Shown here piece after piece: positions 11,728 to 24,099 of a stretch of DNA of 64,000 bases. A program made the translations under genes and the position numbers. Source of the stretch: Straminergon stramineum (Eukaryota; Streptophyta; Bryopsida; Hypnales; Calliergonaceae); NCBI GenBank assembly GCA_963920665.1, contig OY987265.1, positions 34,229,001 to 34,293,000 of the forward strand, in the 5' to 3' direction. The notes beneath the pieces were generated by a model, which was not told the origin of the DNA, did no database searches, and saw only the letters and a program-made list of their open reading frames with translations. Every line of letters starts with the position of its first letter. Position 1 is the stretch's first letter.

Positions 11728-12165
11728 GTTTTAGAGTTATTGTTGCTTTATTTGTTTATGTTGCATGGACTTGTGGTACTTGTGGTTATTCTTCATTTTT
11801 CTTTTATAGTTTTGGAGTTTTTGTACTTGTGTGTATGCTTTCTTTTTTTTATAGTTTTGGAGTTTTTGTACTTGTGTGTATGCTTTCTTTTTTTTATAGT
11901 TTTGGAATTTTTGTACTTGTGTTTATGTTTTCTTTTTTTATAGTTTTAGAGTTGTTGTACTTGTGTTTATGCTTTCTTTTTTTTATAGTTTTGGAGTTGT
12001 TATACTTGTGCTTATGCTTCATTTTCTTTTCTAGTTTTGGAATTGTTGTACTTGTGCTTATGCTTCATTTTTTTTTAGTTTTGAAGTTGTTGTACTTGTG
12101 TTTATGCTTCATTTTTTCTTAAAGTTTTGGAATTGTTGTACTTGTGCTTATACTTTAGGTTTAGA
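11728..12165. repeat. minisatellite of ~46-48-bp units, about eight to nine copies
   Basis: The unit reads TTTTGGAGTTGTTGTACTTG, then TGYTTATGCTT and a T-rich tract. It repeats from about 11728 to 12165, immediately upstream of the Myb/SANT-like ORF. Because the unit length is close to a multiple of three it produces long hydrophobic open frames, which I regard as artefacts. The two units at 11815-11910 are almost identical, indicating recent expansion. Confidence 0.85.
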
Positions 12166-12219
12166 GCTCTAATTTTTTTGTGTTGTTGTTTTGAAGGGAG
12201 GGTAGGGTTGAGGGTAAGT

Positions 12220-13263
12220 ATGGAGGGTGAAGGTTATATGAGGTTGCTTCTCACAAGCAATACCCCAACTTCAAGTGGCATGTGTTCTTCTCAAGCGGCT
12301 CCTCCTGTTTCTTCCATTCTTGCAGATCCACCTCCACCAGTAGAGCCACAAGAGTGGCATTGGAGCTATGCTGCTGTGAGATTTTTGTTGTTGCAATGCA
12401 AGGAGCATGTGGAGGCTCACAATAGTATTACAATGTGACACCATCAGTGGGAGAGAATTCACAAGCTCTTCATTGCACAATTCCCTCACAAATCCGGGCG
12501 AAAGGTGAAGTCTTTGTCTAACAAGTGGGAGAAGTTACGAAGCACATATTCAAAGATCAAGAAGCTGAGAAACCAGACGGGTGGCGAAGTTAGAGATGAC
12601 GGTGCCAAATTCATTTGGTATGACCAAATTGATGAGATCCTTAGCCTCACAGCTAAAGCCAACGGTATCCCTGGTGGATTGGACCAAGGTATACCAGTGC
12701 CAGGAACAGGGACCTCAAATGCACCAGTAGATCTCTCTGAGGAGTATGATGGAGAGGGTCACACGACTCCATTGCAATCTCCACCGCAGTCTGTCCCAAC
12801 TTCATCAACTAGCCATGATAGCACTGGAAGCAGTCCACGAATACGTGTAGCAAATCTAGTTGGATGTCGTGGCAAAGGTACATCCACAAAACCAACTAAA
12901 AGGGCCAAAATTGATAGGAGTTTGATGGATGCATTGGATAGGATGGCTGATTCCATTACTGAAATTGAAAAGCTAAAGATCGAAGCTGCGATGACCATGC
13001 ACAAAGATAACTTGGTAGAGTGTCAAGAGAATAGAAAGTTGGAACTTGAATTGTTCCAATTGCAGCAGGTTGGTAGTGAGCGCATGGCAGCTTTGTTTGC
13101 AGATGTTGTAAAAAAAATGTTGAGTAGCTTTGAGATTACTTCCATTTTCCTACATTATACTTTTTCTATTTCTTTCAATATTGTTTCAAGCCATGTGATT
13201 ACTATCAATACTATGACTATGAATTTAGAAGAACCAGGGGCGTCAATTTCTCATTCACTTTGA
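12220..13263 (+). pseudogene. Harbinger-associated Myb/SANT-like DNA-binding protein (ORF1), one in-frame stop
   Basis: The frame opens with ATG at 12220 and ends at TGA 13261-13263. It would encode about 347 residues apart from an in-frame TGA at 12436-12438. A trihelix/SANT-like region spans about residues 46-115: EWHWSYAAVRFLL (first helix), HQWERIHKLF (second) and KSLSNKWEKLRSTYSKIKK (third), with the regularly spaced tryptophans of the fold. A Ser/Pro/Thr-rich linker follows, then a basic TKPTKRAKIDRS motif resembling a nuclear localisation signal, then a charged helical segment (ADSITEIEKLKIEAA to ELELFQLQQVGSERM). In this superfamily ORF1 binds DNA and helps import the transposase into the nucleus. 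The last ~45 residues after SSFEIT look like read-through into non-coding DNA. Confidence 0.8.
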
Positions 13264-14049
13264 AATTTTTGTTCTCAAACATCTTTTATCATATGAGGTA
13301 GTTTTTTGGGGGCTTTTGACATATTTTTTGCAAGTGTTGGATTTATTTAACCATAAGCTTTTCACTTTTATTAAACTATGTATAATGCTATCATCATTTT
13401 AATTCTTAAAAAGAGGTATGCAACAGATAGGGTCTACGATCTTCATTTTATTGTAAACAAATGAAATGAAATATCATTGCTAACTATTCAAATTATATGT
13501 GAACAAGATTTTGATCATGTGCACTTGTCATTTCAATTGCCATGCTATTTCAAACGACAACAAGTCAATTTCTTTGTGGTTGAGGTATACCATCATGTGC
13601 TTTGTTGTCGGTAATCTAAGGCTATGGATTCAAAACGAATCTCATTGATGTTGCAAAGTCTTGTTAATTTTCAAAGATACTTTGGTAGAAAATTAATTTA
13701 ATACATCTCTTAAAATAATAATTGGTTGAAAGTGATATGTGTAACACAACCACCATGTTCTAGACATATCATGATTGATGTTGAGGTTCTTGTTCAAGGT
13801 TGTTTTGAAAAAAAACTTTCAAAATTCACGAGAATCAATAGTAATTTTTGTTGCAAACTTTTACCTTTAATTCATTTTCTAATTAATGTTTTTGTGCACC
13901 ACATTCTTATGCAACATTTAAAAATCGAATAACACATATTAGCTTGGAAAAAAATGTTTGTTTTCAATCTCATTTTTTAGGAGCTTTAAAAAAATGAAAG
14001 AGTAATATAGTTATTTCTACATATGACCATTCTAAAGCTGATTGTCTTC

Positions 14050-14235
14050 TTGGCAACTAAGAAAATGGCCAAAACAATTTTGAATACATCTACATAAGAA
14101 GGAAAGTGTAATTGACATCTAACCCAAGTCGTTTCGTATTTTTTGGACATTCCAAGAATTCGTTTAGAATTTCTAAAGTTGGAATTTTGCACTTGATCAC
14201 TTCAATTGACATGTAACCAATTCTCTTCAGTACTT
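14050..14235. repeat. fragment shared with the CTAAGGTAG MITE interior
   Basis: The segment around AATTGACATCTAACCCAAG, followed by a TTTCGTATTTTTTGGAC phrase and AATTC..TTTAGAATTTCTAAAG, matches the interior of the MITEs at 38069-38403 (reverse complement) and 43859-44226 (same strand). It lies between the two Harbinger genes, so another element inserted there. No terminal repeats were recognised for this copy. Confidence 0.5.
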
Positions 14236-14579
14236 TGAAGTTGAGTTTTAAATTTACAAAATAGTTTCTCAATATATGAACATGTTCTGAAGAAAAATTA
14301 ATGAAAATTACCTTGTAGCCAATTGCAACCATTCTTCTTTGAAACCATTCTTCTACAAACTTTGCTTGTTATTGTCAAAATATAAAAACTTAATATATGT
14401 ATTAAACAAATGTGGTGCACCTCAAGGAACACAAAACATGAAATATGTAAGTGATCTGCATTGAAGTTATTATAAATTCATATGGAAATACAAAAATCCA
14501 TCCATAGAAGATGAAACATAAAATTAAATATAAAAGTCACTAACCAAAATTCATATTGGTGTACATATGAAAACATGTA

Positions 14580-16006
14580 TCACAGTGGATTACGTTCTAG
14601 CCATGATGCAAATAAAATCTCTCTCATAGCCTCTCCTGCCAACTTTGCAGGCAAACCTTCACGGGGAAGTTGCATCCTTCCAACATGAAACTCAACATAA
14701 GGGTCATTTTGAAGTCTAACATCTGCAAGCAAAGGCACACGCTGCCTTTTCACCTCACAATAGTTGTGTAGAACACAACAAGCTAAGATAACAAGCGCAG
14801 CTTTATCAATTGACATATTAAAACCTTTTAGAATGCGCCAACGATTTTTTAGAGCCCCAAATGCTTGTTCAATAACCACTCTGCTACTATTAACCAATGA
14901 GTCAAATCTGGACAAAGCACAAAAATTGATTAATAACTTATGAACTTGATATGAAAAAATTGTAAAGATCATAAATAATAAATTGAAAAAGAGGAAAAAT
15001 GAACACACCTAATTTGATCCACCATTGCTGGATTACCCAATTTGAAATTCCTGAGCATATATGGTTTGCGTGGGTAAGCGATGTCACCAATGAGGTATGG
15101 CCTTATATCCATTCCATCGAGGTGAATGACAGGCCTACCTAAAATTTGTCTTGTGCTCAATTATGCAGCAAGGGAAGACATAGCAAATTGACTAGCATCA
15201 TGGACACCTCCAGGTTGCCCTGCACATATGTTCCAAAACATCCTATTTGTATCACACACTCCTTGTAAAACTATACTATGAAATTTTTTTCGGTTAAAAA
15301 AATCTTGGAGCATAGGGGTGTATCATCTACTTGGACGGCTAGTTAAAGGGATGTGGGTGCCATCTATTGCACCAACTATGTTTGGTAAACTAGTGATGTC
15401 CCTAAAACTTTCTATGATGCTTTGTAGCCGATCTCCACGAGGTGTATGAATGAATTGGAAGAATAAACCATCTTCTATGGTCCCTAATGCTTGACATACA
15501 ATCATAGTGTACTTGCGAATAGTGGACTCACTACATCCATATAAATTGTGCATTCTAGTACAACTTACACCATGTGCTAATTGGTACAAAACAAGCTTCA
15601 CTTGTTTTCTAACTGGAATGGGCGGTCTTACAAAAGTAGTAGCAGTGGGACGCAAAAAAGGTGTTAATAAATCCACCAAAGCCTCAAATGCTAAAAAATC
15701 CATACGATAAGTTTGTCAATACCTCATATCCAACATTTGTGGAGATGTGTGCCACACATCTCCTTCTACAACATCGTGGTGGATATATTGGCGTGGCTCA
15801 ACCCACCACATGCAACGTAGAAAACGCTGCCTCCACACCATGGCAACAATAATTGGAAGCAACCATTGTATTGTGTGACCTCCAGTGATGTTGAATGGAA
15901 CAAAGGGCGCTACACAACAATGTCTACGACGTGGAAGGTCAACAATACCACGAGAAATGCAAAAAATACAAAAACGGTGTGGTTTGTCATATTGGCAATG
16001 CCACAT
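14580..16006 (-). pseudogene. PIF/Harbinger transposase, two exons, three in-frame stops
   Basis: Exon 1 runs 16006-15009 and exon 2 runs 14907-14580. The intron between them (15008-14908, 101 nt) has GT/AG ends and joins DQI-R to FDSLVN in frame. Catalytic blocks of the Harbinger DDE domain are visible: GAIDGTHIPL (first Asp), PYLIGDIAYP (second Asp) and RVVIEQAFGALKNRWRIL (Glu), followed by CCVLHNYC, a usual Harbinger C-terminal block. The upstream region has the helix-rich QVKLVLYQLAHG and GCSESTIRKY segments. Exon 1 keeps a single frame throughout but has stops after DMRY, after SRPSR, and at about 15164 after MSSLAA, so it is inactive. The lack of frameshifts suggests fairly recent death by point mutation (all TGA/TAA). 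Confidence 0.9.
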
Positions 16007-16600
16007 CTACAATCTCAGCAAATTTTTTATAAAGGAACAAAAGAATTGAAGATAGGCGCAATCCTTCAACCTCAATCTAAATGGCCATAACCAAATGAAA
16101 ACAGAAGTGAAGAGAAGATGAAGGTGTTGAACACCTTGAGTTTGTCACATAAGATGCAAGTACCATCTGCCTTGGAGTCTCTGGAGTCTTTGAAGTCCCT
16201 GGAGTCCCTAGACCCCTGGACCCTTCTGGATTTAGCAAAGGGGCTGGGCGTGACGGGGCGTGGGAGGGCGTGACGAACGAGGCACGTGCGTGGATTTTTC
16301 ACCCGCCATGGCCTTCCAAAAGCACCCTCCACCTCAGCCACTCATGCCCCGCCACATGGCATGGCGGATGGCGGGTGGTGGGGTGGATTTCTAGAATGTG
16401 TGCGGCTTGAGTATGTAAAGGTAGACAAAGGCCAAAATTGCGAGGAGCCCAAGACTGTGCAAATGAGGGCCTACAACCATGCAAGAGCTACAACATTAGA
16501 ATTAACCGAACCAGGGTCGGATCACTCAAACAGAGCCACGTGGCAAATCGCAACAAGTTGATGGGGTGATCGGAAGGGGGGTCTCGACAAATCCAGATCC

Positions 16601-19600
16601 ACTACGTGTCACCACAAGAAGGCAAGCCAAACCATCGGTTGGGGAGCCAAAGCACGGACGAGTCTAGGAAGCCAAAGCGTAGATCAGTTTGGGAAGCTAG
16701 AACTTGAAAACTAATTAGTACATACACTCACAATCCAACTCATTCAAAATTTGGTTCCTTGAAATTATAATTTGATTGATAAGCTTAAGTTTCTAAGAGG
16801 TAATCACACACCTAAAACTTGAATTCAATCTCTAAGAACAAGTGTAAGTCTTTAAAACCAAGTCTAATCTCACAAAGTTGCACTTCATCTTAAACTTCCC
16901 AACCACCAAATGAACAAAACCATTTGGAAGTGACAACTAAGAAGTCTTGGTAGTTGAATGATGGATAGTTGGAATGAATATTATCTTCCATAGGTAGGGT
17001 CATGTCACTAGATTTTATTCTTTAAACTATTCACTAAATTGTTTGTTAGTTATTGATTAGATTCTTGAGGGAATTAGGGGCTTTGGATTGTTGTTTGGGG
17101 TTTGTTTTATTAGGCTTAACAAGACCAGTAGATAAAACAAAATGTCAACTAATATCTTTTGGATGATTAGAAAATTATAAGATAATTAGAATTTATTAGA
17201 TTTCATTTGATTTAGCGGATTTAAAAGGTTTTGGTTATTAAAATGATTTCTAATTAATTAGGAATTGTCATAACTACAACAAAAACTAATAAAATCCCAT
17301 AACTAATAGTAGGAAAAATAAAGTTAAAACAAAAATACGACAACGAACAAGGATTAATTTCAAATTACACAATGGATTAGCAAAAATGGAGGAAAAGGGA
17401 GCAGGTTACTAGGAGACCATTCATTTCATAATCCTCAAGGATGGTACGATTGACCCTTTCATGGGAAAGGTACATTAAAATTCTTCATATTTTGTTTTAA
17501 AATTTAAAATTGATTAAAAAACTCACTCAACAAAATAAACCATAGAAAGATCTAGGAAAAATAGAAAAGAAAATTAACATTAGATTTTAATTAGTAATAA
17601 TAAAAAATAGACCATTTACAATTAGATGAACTTTATTTGAGATTTGAATGAAAAATAAATATTTTCATCCAAAAGAATCAAATAAGGGAATACTGGAATC
17701 TCGATAGGATTTAGAAAATTTAAAATAATTAAGAATTATAATTGTTCACTTAGATTAAAAGTAATTAATGAATGAAATTTCATTCGTTAGACTTTTTAAA
17801 GAAAATTTCATCCACTAATTACTTTTTCATTAGGAATCTAGTGTTTTAGTGTTTTGCCTTGTTGGAAAGGTAATTTCTGAAATTTAATCTTAAAAACATA
17901 AAAATCCTAAAAATAGTAATTTAGAATAGAAGTTTGATTTAAGTTAGATTAGGAGATAATTGAAATTTTTTTTTAAAGAATCATTTAATTTAGGAATCAG
18001 TAAGGAAATCTTTTAAAGATTCCAGAACCTCTTTTCATTTAAAAAATACTTTAATTTTAAGTGGGAAAAGGTTGGATGAAGCTCTTTGATTATTGGTCAA
18101 GTTAGGTTTAGTCTTAGAATTAGGTACCTAATATAATTAAAAAACTCAAACTTGAAATTTAGATTTATTTCGATTAGTTTTACTATTTTTCATTCGTGGA
18201 TGAAGGTTGTGATGTAGTTTAGGGGTCAATATTTCATCCATTCATTTTTTTTTCTAGGGAAGTCAAAATTTAACTTGTTTTATCATTCTGGAAAGGGCAA
18301 ATTACATTCTACAAGTTAGAATAGATTGATTTTAGTTTTAATTCATCTTTTTATTAGGTATTTGATTTAACTAACCATAGTTTAAAAGTTTAGGATTTAT
18401 ATGATTTTAGTTCATTAGGATATTAAAAAACAAAGTGTCCATTCCTTGGAAGGCACAAATTGAATTTAGATTGAAAACACCCTAAGGTAATTGATTTAAT
18501 AAGCCTCTAGAACCCGTGTGCACGTTTTAATTCAGAGGGTGGGGTTTAAAACACTCATATGCAACAAGGTTAGTAAGAGACTCAAAGCAAACTAGAGGCC
18601 CTCCAAAATGACATCGCTAAGGTACAATGGGGGGTAGATTCTAGGGTTAGTACAAGGAACCAATGGACCCTCACAACCTTCTCAAAACAAAACAAGATAC
18701 AACGAAAGAAGGCAACACACCTTCTCCGAAGTTAGTAGGACTAGACCCTTGAAACTTGAACAACTTGAGATAAAGGAACACGAAGCTAGAAATGTCAAAA
18801 AACAAAAAGAGGGTAAGTGCAAAGGGGCTTCGAAGACTTCTGCAACTTGCAAAAGGATGAGCAAAAAAGAGCAAAAATAACAAGAAAGCAAACACTATCA
18901 AGGTTTTTGAGTAAACGCCAAAAGTTCCAATAAAGTGGACCCCATAGACCCAAATACAAAATGGGGGTGAAATGAGAGGAGAAGCGTGCCCTTTTTATAG
19001 GTATCCAGGAACCCTTCTTCCCCTCAAAGTTATAAGCCAAGAACTATGTTCCCATGAATGAGAACTCTAAATCCTAGATCTCCTTGAGATTTTTATCTAT
19101 ACTAAGGCATTGACAAAACCCTAGATTTTCTTGGGATTTCTATCTACACTAGGGCTTTGACCTCCTAGCCCTACACCAATCACGAGCAAAGAGACCCATC
19201 CCCAAGATGGAAACTTAAACCCTAATCTTCACAAGATCTCCAATCATAACTAAAGTGTTGATTTCTTAGCTTCTATGTTGGTCCACTTTCTAACTTTTGG
19301 AGTTTAACTCCGATTGGCAAATGGATTGCATAGTTGGCTCGAGAAGGCCATTTCTAGTTTTTGGAATCCACAACTCTTTTCCCTTCCCAAAACCCCCATC
19401 AAAACCTAATGCGAACTCTATTAAAAAAAGGGTTGAAAATCTAACTTTTGGGGGGTTGCCTTTTTGAGGAAGGTAATTGGCCAAGGTGATTTGGAAGGTC
19501 TAATGGGGTAATAAAGGACCTTCTGTTGACTACATTTCAACTTTGCGAGCTCTCGGGATGCCAGTCAACTCCTCGCCCATACTGCCACATCGTTTAATTT

Positions 19601-22600
19601 GGAGGGAAACTCTTGGTTCAAGCACCTCTCGCTATAAGAATGTCGCGAAACTTGTCGGAGCACTTAATTGATATAAAAGAAACTACCCTAATTTTTAGTG
19701 AGATTTTACCACCTTCCGAAAATTTCCAAGAATTTCTTGTAGTGGGTTTCCGCAGTTGACCATCCTGAAAAAATATTTCTATAAGTTAGAAAATTCTGAG
19801 ACTTTTTGTGGGACCTCTCAAGGAATCCCACAATAGCCATACAAGCTCATATTCTTACTTTGCACATATAGGAATGGGAAGCATAAATCTTGCCCTCCAC
19901 TAAATATGTAGGAAATAGGAAACAGGAAATTATTTGCATACGAGGGAATCTTGGTGAACGGACTTTGCTTTTGACCCCCTAACATTGCTCTAGATCCTAA
20001 ATTACTATTTGAGGGATGTAGATTCCTCGACAAGCCCATCTTGGTGTAGTAACCCTTGTAATGCTAACAACTGGAGCTCTACGATTTCAATGGTGTAATG
20101 AGGAAATGGAGACCTACCTGGGATCTCATAGAGCTTCTCTTGGCTCAATTCTCAATAGATTGGGCTACTGACTTAGTAGGTTTGGCTGCCTTTGGGCAAC
20201 TTCGTTCAAAACTTCTAACTTCCTCTATTTGGGGTTTTAACCTATGTATAGGTGGGCATCTTATGTGCTACTAGACCTAAAAACCTAAATGAGACCAAAT
20301 ACCTATTTGAATATGTCACAACCAATTTCAACCTTACGCTCTATTTGGGATTTTTACATCTAATTACCTCCTAAATTGCAAAATTTGAAAAAACAAACAA
20401 ACTATTAGTCCAAAGTGATGAATTGAGAGCTCACACTCTTACAATACAATTAAGTACCCCCCAAATCCCTTGGTTTTAAGGAACTAAATTGTCTAATCTA
20501 GGTTGGTATGAACATGCTATTGGTTGCCCTAAATTTTTGCTTGTATGTAGACTAAACAAAATAAAATGAGCAAACATCATTTGTTTCGTGATCATCTCTA
20601 AATTGTTGCAAAAATTTGAGGATAAATTGGAACCACAAAATTCCCAATACTGATAGATTTAGTATACATGCTATTTCTAAGTGAAAAATGAAAAAAATAA
20701 AAAATCATTAAAACTCACAAATGGGAAACTCAAAAAATAGGAACATTAATTAGAAATTGGTCAAGGGTGATTGCAAGAAACACTTGTCCTATTTTGGGTC
20801 ACACTCTACATGTTGATATGTTTCTTAGCCATAACTTGAGTTCTAGTTTGAAATGATTGAAGATTTATAGGTAAGGTACTTATGACTATTAAGTTAAAAT
20901 CTATAAAACTAGATTAAAACTTCTATCTATTATCTATTTAGTTTTTATATCTTAGCTAACTACACTAGTGCCTTGCAATTCTATAAAATATTTGTTAATG
21001 ATTGTACATAGTATCACTAGCATATTAAAGCCCTACATTTTTGAAGGTACATCACAAAACATAAATGAAAACTTTGTCAAAATTTCTTTTGCATCATTCT
21101 CTCTAGCCTTTTGTCTTGTAGATTTGGAGAGAATTTTTAGCAAAAAGGTTCTTGATTACCTTAAGAAAATCTCATACTTTTCTTTCTATAAGTTTTAATT
21201 AAACTTGAATAAGTAGTTTTAAAGAACACACATCAATTGAATGGGTAAAGATTTTTGTATTACAAACTATTATCATCAATTGCATCAATTCTAGAATATT
21301 GAAAGTATTGCATGATTTTACTATGAAATTTGTTACACTAAATCAATAGACTAATTTATTTTTATAGGCATATGAGTTTATCACAAATGATAAATGTTTG
21401 AAATGTACATGGAGACCTTTAGAAACAATTAGTAATGGTAACATTGAAATATAGAGAAATTTGAAAGAAAGGGATATGCATGAAGAGAAATACAATGAAT
21501 AGTGTGTCTTTTCAAAAAGAGGTGAAAGGGCTTGTTAATTTTTAAAGAGCCGGTTCATTGGAAAACATTTTTTTGGCCTTATTACAACTAACTATTGTTG
21601 CTTACATTTGGAGTGTTATTTCTTACCACCAAAGGTTGGTATGAGGTCTCAAACAAATATACTTAATTCACTTTTATCTCTTGAAATAAGAGATTGGATT
21701 TCTTTCTATATTGCTAGTCCTTAGTTGTAATTCTGTGTACAAATCTAAATTTTTTGAGCTTCTAAACAAGAACTTCACTATGACAATTGATGCAAAGATT
21801 GTTTCCATCAACAATAAAAAAGAACAAGATGCTGCAATCATGAAGATGCTCTCTATGGTATAGTGTCAAAAACATATGAAATCCTTCATGAGTAGAATAT
21901 GATTGTTTTTCATTTCAAACTACTACTCCTAGATTAAACAATTCTTTTCTTCTATATGTACATCAATTATGAGTTAGTGCAAATGTCTTTATAAGTTGAG
22001 ATGAAGTGGGCCTATTTAAGTTTTACATCACCAAGCATATGGTCACTCAAAAATGTACTCTCTTGTAATTGCAATCTACAATTGAATAGAGTCTCTACAA
22101 GGAGGAGAAGATTCATAGAGTTTGATGGCCTACGAGGCTAGAATTGAGTTTCAAGATTTGTGAATGTTGATCTATGTGATTGATATTCACTATGTAGAAT
22201 CTATGGAGAAGAGTCAATGCTGGTTATAACATACCCAGAAGGCAACTAAGAAGTCAATTCAAAGATGATTTTCCAGATGACCCTCTCTTGGTAATATTCA
22301 TTAAAATTATTTCATATCCGATAAATTTGATGATTAAATTGCTTTAAGAAGGTAATGACACCTAAAATCATCCAAAATAAGCATAGAAGCATGATCTTTT
22401 TTATTAAATTATCTTTTTTTGTTGATCATAGGTGTATTTGAACTTGACTATGAAATTTCATGTTTATAGGGATTGCATTTCAAGCACAAATCTAGATGGG
22501 ATGGTTTTAGTAGTAGGATTTAAATTAGGTGTATTAAACAATGTTTGGGATTTTTTTAAAAATTTACCAACTATTTTCCTTTCATTCCCATATTGAATTG

Positions 22601-23190
22601 GATTTTCAAGTACAAAGGCCCATTATATTCTCTATTTTTTACTCTAAATACAAATTTTATAGATTTTTTCACCAATTTGTTGCCAATGTTTTCAAATCGC
22701 CAATGAGGTTTGCCCAATCCCACCGACTAACTTTGAACTAACCACTAGTTTTTCTTAAACACTAGTAAGTACTAAACTTATATTACAAATTGTACCAAAG
22801 TTTCATGATACCTAGAAGGGCCTAAATTAAATAAAAATTTAGGAATGACTATACATTATGAGCAAATAAGTTAATGTATAGCCTCAAGGTAGAACCACGT
22901 ATAGGTGACCACTTTAACAAATTTGTGCATTTTTTGGACAGTATGACGCAATGTAAATTTTTTTGCCATATAGAAAGATAAATATCATAGGGATTGCAAA
23001 GTTTTGGGTAATTTTATGCCTTGAATTGAAATTACTATGAGTTTTGAAAGCCCAAAGTTGGTCTAGACCCATATCCAACACATAGAGTGTTTCGTAATTG
23101 TTCATTCAAAGATTGCTTTGGCTTTCAAAATCGAAGACATGTGTCATGACACTAACAATTAGAAATTAGTCATAGTCATTGTTGAATTTC
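16601..23190. other. no gene seen; decayed repeat-rich sequence
   Basis: I see no convincing exon in these 6.6 kb. The part from 18480 to 20340 is less AT-rich and looks like old LTR-retrotransposon noncoding sequence. The part from 21380 to 22270 contains short, stop-riddled stretches with an amino-acid-like texture that may be an old transposase, but no motif is clear enough to name it. Just before this interval, around 16170-16225, there is a short CTGGAGTCY/CCTAGACCC-like tandem run. Confidence 0.35.
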
Positions 23191-23193
23191 CCA

Positions 23194-23595
23194 ATACCTA
23201 TATGGTAGAAACACCCATGACTAGCCAGATCCCATGGTCAATACATAATTAATGAGAAATTCAATAGAGAGATGAGTGATAAGTAACCATTAGTTTCTTG
23301 GTTTCCCACCATCTTCCAGCCATCACTATTATGACACATGTGCTTCAATTTGGGAGCCAAATTAGTCTTTAGATGAGCAACGATGGAAGAATCTATGTAT
23401 TGGGGATGGGTGCAGGCCAACTTTTGGCTTCTGAAATTCATAACAATTTAAATTTAAGGAAAAAAATTATAAAAATTTGACAATGCCCATCATTTCTATC
23501 TCTCTACAAGGCAAAAAATTAACAATGCCTTCTACTACTCCTAATCATGCACAAAATGCATAAGTGACTATTAATGGGTGGTTCTACTATAGATT
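23194..23595. mobile_element. TIR element of ~400 bp (family A), copy 1
   Basis: Nearly collinear with 42141-42541 in the same orientation. Shared blocks include CATGTGCTTC, AGATGAGCA(AC/GT)GATGGAAGAATC, GCCAACTTTTGGCTTCTGAA and TTAACAATGCCTTCTACTAC. The ends are imperfect inverted repeats: CTATATGGTAGAAACACCCA at the left, and TGGGTGGTTCTACTATAG at the right. The TIR resembles that of the CTAAGGTAG MITEs. No coding capacity. Confidence 0.8.
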
Positions 23596-23710
23596 GCCCA
23601 TGGGGTCTTGGTCGGGAATGGGTAGTTCTCCTAACTTACTACTTACTATTCAGAGTACATGGGGATGACGCATGATTCTTAGTGCGCTAACAACGCCAAT
23701 TTCCTTTCAG

Positions 23711-23956
23711 AAAATTGCTGCTCCCAAAACTTTCAACAGGCGTCGTGATTCCTTCACCGAGTACAACGAAGCTCTCTGCCGCTTTGAGCAGATGGTTGCA
23801 AAGCCACCCATTGTTGCTGCTCCATTTGTACCTCAAGCAATCAAGATTGCCGAGATGAAGAAAAGGATCGCAGAAAGGAAGGCTCAACAATTCGCTGCTT
23901 TGCAAAAGGTCGGTGCGGCCGAGAAGAAACCAGCCCCTAGTACGCCCTCAAAATAA
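23711..23956 (+). CDS. terminal exon of an unidentified protein (possible gene fragment)
   Basis: A strong splice acceptor (CAATTTCCTTTCAG) ends at 23710 and is followed by an 81-codon frame to TAA at 23954-23956. Codon use is less AT-biased than the flanks. The peptide has an N-terminal RRRDSFTEYNEALCRFEQM segment, a proline/alanine-rich middle (KPPIVAAPFVPQA), a basic helix EMKKRIAERKAQQFAAL and a K/P-rich tail. I do not recognise the family. No upstream exons could be identified; the TIR element ends 115 bp before it. It may be the last exon of a gene whose 5' part was displaced, or a fragment carried by a transposon. Confidence 0.45.
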   Translation, partial: KIAAPKTFNRRRDSFTEYNEALCRFEQMVAKPPIVAAPFVPQAIKIAEMKKRIAERKAQQFAALQKVGAAEKKPAPSTPSK

Positions 23957-24099
23957 AAAGCTCGAAGCCAGGTGCTGGACATATGAGAAACTGAGAACAT
24001 AATTTATTGGAGTAAATCGTAAAGTAAACCCCAGTTTGTAGAAGGGGTATCAGAGGAAGGTTTAGACCATATTTGGGTGCTTCAAGGAGTCTCGTCCTG

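Larger units (their letters stand above)
11400..16600. mobile_element. PIF/Harbinger-type DNA transposon, two-gene, inactive
   Basis: Two diagnostic genes of the superfamily lie tail to tail: a Myb/SANT-like DNA-binding protein (+, 12220-13263) and a Harbinger DDE transposase (-, 16006-14580). Both are broken by in-frame stops. GC-rich segments at about 11430-11560 and 16200-16420 bracket the pair and stand out from the AT-rich surroundings; they are probably the ends of the element. I could not identify matching terminal inverted repeats or the expected 3-bp TWA duplication, so the limits are approximate. The 1.3 kb between the genes is AT-rich and contains foreign repeat sequence. Confidence 0.75.

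Noticed and set aside
11526..12122. Long hydrophobic open frames (up to ~198 codons) resembling a membrane protein.
   Set aside because: They are produced by the 46-48-bp T-rich minisatellite and change frame with unit length; no conserved domain.
21380..22270. Stop-riddled protein-like text, possibly an old transposase.
   Set aside because: No catalytic or family motif was clear enough to name it.
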